Shown here in pieces: positions 1 to 5,998 of a DNA stretch of 8,657 bases. Below the pieces are notes generated by a model that was not told the DNA's origin, did no database searches, and saw only the letters and a list, made by a program, of their open reading frames with translations. This DNA comes from Calditrichia bacterium (lineage in GTDB: Bacteria > Calditrichota > Calditrichia > JAJRVZ01). Made by a program: the position numbers and the translations under genes. Location: the NCBI GenBank assembly GCA_030634505.1, contig DAOWAQ010000068.1, positions 1 to 8,657 on the forward strand. Reading direction: 5' to 3'. Position 1 is the first letter of the stretch, and each line of letters begins with the position of its first letter.

Positions 1-403
1 ATGCAGCAACCGGAATTGGCAAACCAGTAAAGTGAGTTTTATCATATCCTTTAAGCTGACTGTTGAAGCGAGCTAATCGAATACTGCCAAATAAAAGTGG
101 TGTAAAACTAATCAACAATCCAATAGTATTTAATTCATTTAAATATATCGTATAGATTAAAAATGAAGGAGCAAAACCAAATGATATCACATCAGCAAGA
201 GAATCATATTCTACACCGAATTTGCTTGAGCTATCTGTAAATCGTGCAATTTTACCATCCATGGTGTCTAGAATAGCAGCGGCAAAAATCAACCATGCAG
301 CAAGTTCATAATTTTGATTTAACGCAGAAGTTACAGAAAAGAAACCACAAAACATGTTTCCGACTGTAAAAAAACTTGGGACTATAGATCGAGGAACTTT
401 CAT
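1..403 (-). CDS. pssA: CDP-diacylglycerol--serine O-phosphatidyltransferase, 3' end beyond the window
   Basis: This integral membrane enzyme condenses CDP-diacylglycerol with L-serine to give phosphatidylserine and CMP, the substrate of the Psd encoded just upstream. Only the first 134 codons are present; the reading frame is open to the left edge. The CDP-alcohol phosphotransferase signature D-G-x2-A-R-x8-G-x3-D-x3-D is complete: D49, G50, A53, R54, G63, D67 and D71. Hydrophobic stretches at about 9-26, 33-47, 72-88 and 93-109 fit a polytopic protein. The FTGLPIP motif at about 126-131 is typical of serine-type members and argues against PgsA. The ATG lies 2 nt after the psd stop codon, so translation is probably coupled. 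A GGAG sits inside the end of psd, 13 nt upstream. The truncation is a window edge effect, not a pseudogene sign. Confidence 0.93.
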   Translation of the reverse strand, partial: MKVPRSIVPSFFTVGNMFCGFFSVTSALNQNYELAAWLIFAAAILDTMDGKIARFTDSSSKFGVEYDSLADVISFGFAPSFLIYTIYLNELNTIGLLISFTPLLFGSIRLARFNSQLKGYDKTHFTGLPIPVAA

Positions 404-405
404 AG

Positions 406-1050
406 TTATTTAAATTCTCCGATAATGGTTTCTCCTCCGTAAACTTTATCATCTAACTTAACTTTAATCTCAACATTTTCCGGAAAAAACATATCCACTC
501 TAGATCCATATCTGATCATTCCGAATCTATCACCAGCTGTAACTGAATCACCTTCATCTATATGATATATAATTCGACGTGCAATAATTCCTGCTATTTG
601 TTTAAAAAGCAATTTACCTTTTTTGTGCTTAATACCAATAATCGATTGTTCATTATCTTCTGATGCTTTGTGATCAAATGCAATTAAGAATTTCCCCGGA
701 ATATATTTGACTAATTCTGCTTCTCCTGTAACTGGTATCCTGTTGACATGTACATTGAATACAGATAGGAAAATACTAACCCGCTTTACTTTTGCTTTAA
801 AATAGTAAGGTTCTTCAACTTCAATTATTTTGATGACTGTCCCATCTGCAGGTGATAAAATTAAATCCTCCCCCAACGGAATATTTCTGTCAGGATCACG
901 GAAAAAGAAGAAGTTGAAAATGAAAACTATTCCGACCAAAGCTGAAATTATTTTAAATAGTAAAAAAGGAAAAAAATATGTGATTAACAGAAGTATAGCG
1001 AAAATCGCACTTGTAATAAGTATTATTATTAAACCATCTTTTGCAATCAT
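406..1050 (-). CDS. psd: Phosphatidylserine decarboxylase proenzyme (short form)
   Basis: The product (214 aa) decarboxylates phosphatidylserine to phosphatidylethanolamine at the inner membrane, using a pyruvoyl group made by self-cleavage. Two hydrophobic segments (about 7-27 and 29-50) anchor the N-terminus, followed by FRDPDR (50-55), SPADG (66-70) and VFNVHVNR (97-104, with the conserved His101). The self-cleavage site is G182-S183 in the context RYGSRVD; Ser183 would become the pyruvoyl prosthetic group of the small alpha chain. The length matches the compact class found in Bacteroidota, Chlorobi and archaea rather than the roughly 300-residue E. coli type, and the cleavage site is GS rather than within LGST. 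The gene starts 4 nt after the purC stop and precedes pssA by 2 nt, so both steps of phosphatidylethanolamine synthesis are expressed together. Confidence 0.95.
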   Translation of the reverse strand: MIAKDGLIIILITSAIFAILLLITYFFPFLLFKIISALVGIVFIFNFFFFRDPDRNIPLGEDLILSPADGTVIKIIEVEEPYYFKAKVKRVSIFLSVFNVHVNRIPVTGEAELVKYIPGKFLIAFDHKASEDNEQSIIGIKHKKGKLLFKQIAGIIARRIIYHIDEGDSVTAGDRFGMIRYGSRVDMFFPENVEIKVKLDDKVYGGETIIGEFK

Positions 1051-1054
1051 TTTA

Positions 1055-1753
1055 TTAATTTTCTCCGATTATTCTCTCATAAAGCATTTTATATATTGCA
1101 CTATGATCTTTATTATTATTTTGAACGATCTTTTGATGATCTCCTGATTCCCAAAGAGTACATGTTTCTAAAGAAATTTCATCACCCAAAAATATTTGAT
1201 CATTTACCCTTCCAAATTCCAATTGTATATCAACCAAGTTCAAGTTTCGCCGTCCGAAAAAAGTTTTCAAAATAGCATTTGTTTTACAAGCTAATTTTCT
1301 AATTGATAATACTTCTTCTTTTGATGCCAATTCCATCGCATAAATTAACGATTCACACATTTGAGGCTTCTTTAATTTTTCATCTTTTAAATAAAACTCA
1401 ATTACAGGTGAAACTAAACTTTGTCCTTCTTTAAAACCATATTGCTTACAAAATTTACCTGTAGCATAGTTTCTAATAAATATTTCTACAGGTATCATTT
1501 CAAGATTTTTAACTTTAATTTCTTTATCTTCAATCTTCTTGATAAAATGATTTTGAATATTGTAACTGTTTAAATATTTAAACAAATTTACTGAAATTGA
1601 TGCATTAATACTGCCTTTATTTTTAATTTTTGTCTTGGAATTTGATTTTTTATAAACAATATAATCATTAAATTCAATTATAACATAATCCCCTGATTCA
1701 TCTTCAAATATTTTTTTTCCTGATCCTTCTTTTAAAAGCGATCTGGCCTCCAA
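1055..1753 (-). CDS. purC: SAICAR synthetase (PurC) homologue with altered active site
   Basis: Members of this family ligate aspartate to CAIR using ATP, giving SAICAR, the substrate of PurB encoded immediately upstream. The 232-aa length matches the family (E. coli about 237). Recognisable blocks are the N-terminal GSGKKIF (10-16), KNLEMIPVEIFIRN (82-95, keeping Arg94), LVDIQLEFG (173-181) and LGDEIS (189-194, keeping Asp191). Several usually invariant positions differ. The signature lysine of LVDxKLEFG is Gln177, the TAFDG/SAGDG loop near 31-37 is absent, the region near 129 is KKPQ rather than DP, the SPxxxRLW arginine is Thr199, and the DRFR motif is missing. The start is TTG, chosen because a strong GGAGG lies 6 nt upstream; an out-of-frame ATG at 1756-1758 sits too close to that site. 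Most likely a divergent working PurC given its place beside purB; altered substrate use or loss of activity is possible. Confidence 0.82.
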   Translation of the reverse strand: MEARSLLKEGSGKKIFEDESGDYVIIEFNDYIVYKKSNSKTKIKNKGSINASISVNLFKYLNSYNIQNHFIKKIEDKEIKVKNLEMIPVEIFIRNYATGKFCKQYGFKEGQSLVSPVIEFYLKDEKLKKPQMCESLIYAMELASKEEVLSIRKLACKTNAILKTFFGRRNLNLVDIQLEFGRVNDQIFLGDEISLETCTLWESGDHQKIVQNNNKDHSAIYKMLYERIIGEN

Positions 1754-1759
1754 ATCATG

Positions 1760-1764
1760 CCTCC
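1760..1764 (-). promoter_or_regulatory. Shine-Dalgarno GGAGG that decides the purC TTG start
   Basis: On the minus strand CCTGGAGG precedes the TTG at 1751-1753 with a 6-nt spacer. The ATG at 1756-1758 is only 1 nt from GGAGG and in another frame, so TTG is the supported start. The site lies in the 14-nt gap after purB. Confidence 0.7.
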
Positions 1765-1767
1765 AGG

Positions 1768-3063
1768 TTAGTTAATACCAAGTTTATCGAAAATATATTC
1801 TGAATTTTTCAATCTGTTTTCTATAGTACATATTTGTCTAATTTCTTCAACTGATAAATAATTTATTATTTGTTCATCTTCACCTAAAGCAGTTTCAAAT
1901 TTAATTTTTTCTTCCCAAACTCGCATTGCATTCCTTTGAACTAATCGATATGCTTCTTCTCTGGATACACCCTTTTTTGTAAGTGACAATAAAATTGCTT
2001 GTGAATAGATTAAGCCGTTTGTCAATTCCAGGTTTTCTTTCATCTTTTCCGGATGGATAACGAGGTTTTTAATTAAATCAATGGACTTTCGTAACATATA
2101 GTAAAGAATCATTGTACTATCCGGAATGATTACTCTTTCTACCGATGAATGAGAAATATCCCGCTCATGCCATAAAGCTACATTTTCCATCGCAACATGT
2201 GCATTGCCTCTTAACAATCTTGCCATACCTGAAATTCTTTCACAAATAATCGGATTTTTTTTGTGCGGCATTGCAGAAGAACCTTTTTGCCCCTTAGAAA
2301 AATATTCTTCCGCTTCCAACACTTCCGTTCGCTGTAAATGTCTTATTTCTACAGCAATTTTTTCAAGAGTAGCGCCGATTAGTGATAAAGTATTCATATA
2401 ATGGGAATGATTATCTCTCTGTATTATTTGAGTAGAAATGTTTGCCGGTTTTAAACCTAACTGTTCACATACATATTTTTCAACTTCCGGACTCAAATGG
2501 TCATAAGTACCAACTGCGCCTGAAATTTGCCCCACACAAACACTTTCAATTGCATCGTTTAATCTTGATAACTGACGAATTAATTCATCATACCATACCG
2601 CAAGTTTTAATCCGAAAGTAATTGGTTCCGCATGTACCCCATGTGACCTGCCTATCATAACAAAATTTTTTGTTTCGGAAGAACGACTTTTCACAACCTT
2701 TATAAGTTCTTCTAAAGCACTTTTAATTAAATTCCCGGCATCAACCATTTGCACAGATAAACAAGTGTCCAATACATCGGAAGAAGTCATCCCATAATGT
2801 ATATAGCGTGAATCTTCACCAACATATTCAGCAACATTGGTTAAAAATGCGATAACATCGTGTTTTACTTCTTCTTCAATTTCTAAAATCCTATCAACAT
2901 CAAATGAAGATTTTTCTTCTATATTTTTTATTGCAGATTCAGGAATAATTCCAAGATTTGCCTGTGCCCTTGACGCCAATATTTCAATTTTTAGCCAAAT
3001 AGAAAAACGATTTTCATCGCTCCATATTTTTCCAATTTCAGGAAGTGTATATCTGTCTATCAT
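1768..3063 (-). CDS. purB: Adenylosuccinate lyase
   Basis: This cytosolic homotetrameric lyase of the fumarase/aspartase superfamily acts twice in purine synthesis: SAICAR to AICAR plus fumarate, and adenylosuccinate to AMP plus fumarate. The 431-aa product has the expected landmarks: KHD with His68, YIHYGMTSSDVLDT (87-100) with His89, GRSHGVHAEP (138-147) with His141 as the family's general acid, and the superfamily signature GSSAMPHKKNP (261-271) whose flexible serine is the base. HERDISHSS (299-307) is also typical. Length and the His68/His89/His141 positions match the B. subtilis-type enzyme, so no residue appears to be missing. The ATG is 1 nt after the protease gene stop, with only a weak CGGAA ribosome site inside the preceding gene, which points to translational coupling. 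purC follows after 14 nt. Confidence 0.97.
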   Translation of the reverse strand: MIDRYTLPEIGKIWSDENRFSIWLKIEILASRAQANLGIIPESAIKNIEEKSSFDVDRILEIEEEVKHDVIAFLTNVAEYVGEDSRYIHYGMTSSDVLDTCLSVQMVDAGNLIKSALEELIKVVKSRSSETKNFVMIGRSHGVHAEPITFGLKLAVWYDELIRQLSRLNDAIESVCVGQISGAVGTYDHLSPEVEKYVCEQLGLKPANISTQIIQRDNHSHYMNTLSLIGATLEKIAVEIRHLQRTEVLEAEEYFSKGQKGSSAMPHKKNPIICERISGMARLLRGNAHVAMENVALWHERDISHSSVERVIIPDSTMILYYMLRKSIDLIKNLVIHPEKMKENLELTNGLIYSQAILLSLTKKGVSREEAYRLVQRNAMRVWEEKIKFETALGEDEQIINYLSVEEIRQICTIENRLKNSEYIFDKLGIN

Positions 3064-3064
3064 T

Positions 3065-4285
3065 TTAATTGTTCCGAATGCTGGTTAATTCCATAGTCAC
3101 TTTAATTTCTTCACCCTCTCGCCATACAAGAATATCTATTTTATCATCAACTTTTAAATCAGAACCATAGAAAACATCAAAAACATCATCATCATTTGAA
3201 ATAACATTGTTATCAATTTTGAGAATTATATCACCTAATTCAATACCAGATTTTTCGGCAGGACATCCTCTATCAATAGATGTTATCAATACACCTTTAG
3301 TAGAATTATATCCAATTTTTTTTGCTACAATGCCACTTAAATTTTGGACTACTAAACCAACCCAAAAATCTCTGTCAACCTTATGATATTTTTTTAAATG
3401 ATCGAGAATCTTTTTTATACGGTTAATTGGAATGGCAAATCCTATTCCGACTGACCCTTCGCTGCGTATACTTCCTGTATAAATAAAAGTATTCATTCCG
3501 ATTGCTTCACCTAAAGCATTACACAGAGGTCCACCGCTATTTCCATGATTAATGGATGCGTCAGTTTGCAGCATATCCTGATATATTCTGCCTTCTCCGA
3601 GGTCTCCAAAATCTCTGTCAATTGCGCTGATTACACCAACAGTCACAGTTGGATTATTATACATTTCAAACAATCCGAAAGGATTCCCTGCAGCAATTGC
3701 CCACTCACCAATTACCACGTCATCAGAATTTCCAAGTTCAATATACTCAAGATTGTTCATATCCATTTTTAATAAAGCAATATCAGAGGTAGGATCATGG
3801 CCAATCAATTCTGCATCAGCTTTCTTTCCGCCAGGCATAGTGATCACAATCTTTTTAGCGTCCTGGACGACATGATCATTTGTAAGAATATAACCATCTT
3901 CAGAAATAATAAATCCTGAGCCCATATTTTGAATTTCCTGTTGGTAGGTTCTATCTTTAAATAATTCGGGAAAAAATTCCCTTAATATAGGATCTCTGGA
4001 TCGAAATGGACTTCTTGTTCTGTATTCTCTAACTGCTAAAACATTCACGCTGACAATTGCCGGACTAATTTTCTCTACGGCTTCAGTAATTATGTTTCTT
4101 CTTGAATTGCTTATCGCTTCATTTGCAGTTGATAAATTTTCATTTTGAGCATGTGCTTCCGAAACAAATAATGAATCGACTATATTTTTTTGAGAATTAT
4201 TTGTTTCACTAAGTTGAAAATACAAAATGATACCAATGGTAATACCAAAAAAAATCAGCAATAAAGACTTAATATATTGTTTCAA
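3065..4285 (-). CDS. HtrA/Deg-family membrane-anchored serine protease with one PDZ domain
   Basis: An envelope serine protease/chaperone of the trypsin-like Deg family, expected to act on misfolded proteins outside the cytoplasmic membrane. The 406-aa product begins with one hydrophobic segment (about 7-23) followed by a polar linker. The protease domain spans about 65-300, with catalytic triad His138 (TNDHVV), Asp168 (TSDIALLKM) and Ser250 (GNSGGPL), all intact. A basic, aromatic loop at about 88-112 resembles the regulatory LA loop. One PDZ domain occupies about 305-400, as in DegS-like proteins rather than two-PDZ DegP. The start is TTG, supported by CGGAGAA upstream and by placing the hydrophobic segment at the N-terminus. 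An AHA-Q sequence (44-47) looks like a signal peptidase site but lies about 20 residues past the hydrophobic core, so an uncleaved anchor is more likely. Which Deg subtype it is cannot be fixed from sequence alone. Confidence 0.93.
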   Translation of the reverse strand: MKQYIKSLLLIFFGITIGIILYFQLSETNNSQKNIVDSLFVSEAHAQNENLSTANEAISNSRRNIITEAVEKISPAIVSVNVLAVREYRTRSPFRSRDPILREFFPELFKDRTYQQEIQNMGSGFIISEDGYILTNDHVVQDAKKIVITMPGGKKADAELIGHDPTSDIALLKMDMNNLEYIELGNSDDVVIGEWAIAAGNPFGLFEMYNNPTVTVGVISAIDRDFGDLGEGRIYQDMLQTDASINHGNSGGPLCNALGEAIGMNTFIYTGSIRSEGSVGIGFAIPINRIKKILDHLKKYHKVDRDFWVGLVVQNLSGIVAKKIGYNSTKGVLITSIDRGCPAEKSGIELGDIILKIDNNVISNDDDVFDVFYGSDLKVDDKIDILVWREGEEIKVTMELTSIRNN

Positions 4286-4293
4286 TTTCGAAT

Positions 4294-4302
4294 TTCTCCG
4301 AT
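4294..4302 (-). promoter_or_regulatory. Ribosome binding site of the TTG-started htrA-type gene (ATCGGAGAA)
   Basis: The minus strand carries ATCGGAGAA ending 8 nt before the TTG at 4283-4285, in the 19-nt gap after the transaldolase gene. The same nine bases occur before psd (1061-1069) and before pssA (415-423), in both cases inside the end of the preceding gene. Confidence 0.55.
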
Positions 4303-4304
4303 TG

Positions 4305-4955
4305 TTATTTAGCTTTTTTTACTTTTTCCCAATCCTTTAAAAAACTTTCAATCCCTTTATCAGTTAGCGGGTGTTTAACCAATTGCTCAATTATTTTCAA
4401 GGGAATAGTCGCAATATGGGCGCCAATCATTGCTGCATCGAGAACATGAATCGGATTACGGATACTGGCAACAATCACCTCGGTAGTTATGTTATAATTT
4501 TGATAGATCTGTAAAATATTTGCAATTAAATCCATTCCCGGAGAAGCGATATCATCAAGTCTTCCCACAAAGGGAGTTATAAAATCCGCACCTGCTCTTG
4601 CTGCAAGTAACGCTTGTACCGGAGTAAAAATCAGAGTAACCATTGTTCTGATATTCAAAGCGCTCAGAGCTTTTACTGCTTTTAATCCATCCTTCGTAAT
4701 CGGAATTTTAATTACAATATTTTCATGTATTTTAGCTAATTCCTTACCTTCTTCAACTATACCTTCCCATTTTAAGGATATCACTTCCGCTGCAATAGGA
4801 CCCTCAACAATTTCGCTAATTTTTTTAAATAATTTTTTTGGATCTTCATTTTCTCTAGAGATAAGAGTTGGATTGGTGGTTACACCATCCAAAATTCCAA
4901 TACTTACCGCTTCTTTTATTTCTTCAATATTTGCTGTATCTATAAAAAATTTCAT
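4305..4955 (-). CDS. tal: Transaldolase of the small TalC/Fsa-like family
   Basis: A single-domain TIM-barrel class I aldolase of 216 aa. Transaldolases of this size move a dihydroxyacetone unit between sedoheptulose 7-phosphate and glyceraldehyde 3-phosphate in the pentose phosphate pathway. Family landmarks are MKFFIDTAN (1-9), DGVTTNPTL (23-31), the Schiff-base lysine Lys83 in VIKIPIT, and ITPFVGRLDD (126-135). Glu57 (AAEV) and Phe129 (TPFVGR) are the residues usual in transaldolases; E. coli fructose-6-phosphate aldolase has Gln and Tyr there. I therefore favour transaldolase over the automatic label fructose-6-phosphate aldolase, from remembered family knowledge. The ATG has a good AAAGGA 7 nt upstream. 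The gene follows truA by 21 nt. Confidence 0.93.
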   Translation of the reverse strand: MKFFIDTANIEEIKEAVSIGILDGVTTNPTLISRENEDPKKLFKKISEIVEGPIAAEVISLKWEGIVEEGKELAKIHENIVIKIPITKDGLKAVKALSALNIRTMVTLIFTPVQALLAARAGADFITPFVGRLDDIASPGMDLIANILQIYQNYNITTEVIVASIRNPIHVLDAAMIGAHIATIPLKIIEQLVKHPLTDKGIESFLKDWEKVKKAK

Positions 4956-4976
4956 TGATTTATCCTTTAATATATA

Positions 4977-5702
4977 TTAGTAACAAACGTTTTCTAAAAA
5001 CAAACCTCTCGCTGGAGCAGCCTGACTCGCTTTAGTTCTGTCTTGAGCATCCAAAATTTCAATAAAATCATTAATAGTTATCTGTCCCTTACCAATATCC
5101 ACAAAAGTACCAACCAATGCTCTCACCATTCCATGCAGAAATCTATCAGCAGAAATTTCAAATTTTAGTACAGAATCTTTATCAATCCATTTTATATTTT
5201 TTACACTACAAAAATGATGGGATACATCGGAAATATTGCGACAGAAACTTTTAAAATTATGTTTACCGAGTATTTTTTTTGCTGCTTTTTCCATTTTATT
5301 TATGTCGAGACTATAATTTAATTGCCAGGAATACAATCTATAAATGGCAGTTGGTTTTTTTGAAATGTAATAAGTATATTTTCTTTCCTTTGCACTATAT
5401 CTGGCATGGAAATCATTTGATTCTAATTTGCACCCTTTAATGCGAATATCAACAGGTAAAAGTCCGTTTAAAGATCTCTTAAATTGCTCAATGTTTAATT
5501 CCAGATTATATTCGAAGTGCGCTACCTGCCCCCTTGCATGCACACCGCTATCAGTTCTTCCTGCTCCGACAGTACCAATTTCATTTTTAAGTATGACTTT
5601 TAATGCTTTTTCTATTTCACCCTGAATTGTCTTTTGCGATTTTTGAATTTGCCATCCTGAGTACTCTGTACCATCATATTCAATAACAAGACTATATCTC
5701 AT
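4977..5702 (-). CDS. truA: tRNA pseudouridine(38-40) synthase TruA
   Basis: The product (241 aa) isomerises uridines 38, 39 and 40 in the anticodon arm of tRNAs to pseudouridine; it works in the cytoplasm as a homodimer without cofactor. The N-terminus MRYSLVIEYDGTEYSGWQ and the catalytic block GAGRTDSGVHARGQVAHF (46-63) are diagnostic, with Asp51 as the nucleophile. The C-terminal block DRTKASQAAPARGLFLENVCY (221-241) is also standard. Length is normal for the family. It is the first gene of the minus-strand block. The ATG has a modest GGTGG 6 nt upstream, and a candidate promoter lies about 50 nt further upstream. Confidence 0.97.
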   Translation of the reverse strand: MRYSLVIEYDGTEYSGWQIQKSQKTIQGEIEKALKVILKNEIGTVGAGRTDSGVHARGQVAHFEYNLELNIEQFKRSLNGLLPVDIRIKGCKLESNDFHARYSAKERKYTYYISKKPTAIYRLYSWQLNYSLDINKMEKAAKKILGKHNFKSFCRNISDVSHHFCSVKNIKWIDKDSVLKFEISADRFLHGMVRALVGTFVDIGKGQITINDFIEILDAQDRTKASQAAPARGLFLENVCY

Positions 5703-5753
5703 TAATCGCCACCGCTATACCCTTAAAAACGCTGTAAAATTAAGGAAACTTTC

Positions 5754-5781
5754 ATTTTATTGCAAATTGCCAAAGCAACAA
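5754..5781 (-). promoter_or_regulatory. Candidate sigma70-type promoter for the truA operon
   Basis: On the minus strand TTGTTG (5776-5781) and TAAAAT (5754-5759) are separated by 16 nt. The -10 element matches the consensus at five of six positions; the -35 is weak. The truA start is 51 nt downstream, leaving a short leader. If the host uses Bacteroidota-type promoters (TAnnTTTG), this call would be wrong. Confidence 0.35.
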
Positions 5782-5908
5782 GTTTTAAGATGAATTTAAA
5801 TAAAAACAGATATCAATTATGAAATTCTTCTTGACTTTTTACAGGCTAAAAGGTACTTTCAAAGTTATACCGATTATGATGCGTATTGTTATTATGTTGA
5901 TCGGTATA

Positions 5909-5944
5909 TGCAATTCTAAAGAATATTTGTCAGAATGAATTGCA
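5909..5944. promoter_or_regulatory. Inverted repeat, possible operator upstream of the OPT gene
   Basis: TGCAATTC (5909-5916) and GAATTGCA (5937-5944) are perfect inverted 8-mers with a 20-nt spacer, about two helical turns. A nested dyad ATTCT-AA-AGAAT (5913-5924) overlaps the left arm. The right arm ends 54 nt before the OPT start, a reasonable operator distance. In DNA this AT-rich such repeats can arise by chance. Confidence 0.25.
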
Positions 5945-5988
5945 ATACTTTACATTAACTCACCGGCAAACTAAAAACAATGAAATTT

Positions 5989-5993
5989 AGGAG
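5989..5993 (+). promoter_or_regulatory. Shine-Dalgarno AGGAG that fixes the OPT gene start
   Basis: TTTAGGAG is followed by a 5-nt spacer and ATG at 5999. An in-frame GTG at 5993 overlaps this site, so it cannot be the start served by it. Confidence 0.75.
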
Positions 5994-5998
5994 TGTAT

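Larger units (their letters stand above)
5703..5998. other. Divergent intergenic region between truA and the OPT transporter gene
   Basis: This 296-nt stretch separates the two divergent transcription units. It should hold promoters for both. It contains a plausible minus-strand promoter (5754-5781), a dyad near the OPT gene (5909-5944), and a weaker plus-strand promoter possibility (TTGACT at 5831-5836 with TACTTT at 5854-5859, 17-nt spacer). An open frame of 39 codons (5819-5938, plus strand) has a basic start and a hydrophobic middle but no ribosome site, and I do not call it a gene. I see no riboswitch-like or tRNA-like fold. Confidence 0.6.

Noticed and set aside
830..1147. 105-codon open frame on the plus strand opposite psd and purC
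   Set aside because: It is antisense to two well-identified genes, spans their junction, has no ribosome site and has low-complexity composition.
2204..2401. 65-codon plus-strand frame inside purB
   Set aside because: Antisense to the conserved lyase signature region; its sequence is a shadow of the purB coding.
2837..3088. 83-codon plus-strand frame across the purB start
   Set aside because: Antisense to the purB N-terminus with no family resemblance or ribosome site.
3545..3772. 75-codon plus-strand frame inside the protease gene
   Set aside because: Antisense to the catalytic serine region, with no recognisable domain.
5428..5625. 65-codon plus-strand frame inside truA
   Set aside because: Antisense to the conserved TruA catalytic block.
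5993..5998. GTG at 5993 as the OPT gene start
   Set aside because: It overlaps the AGGAG ribosome site; the ATG at 5999 has proper spacing.
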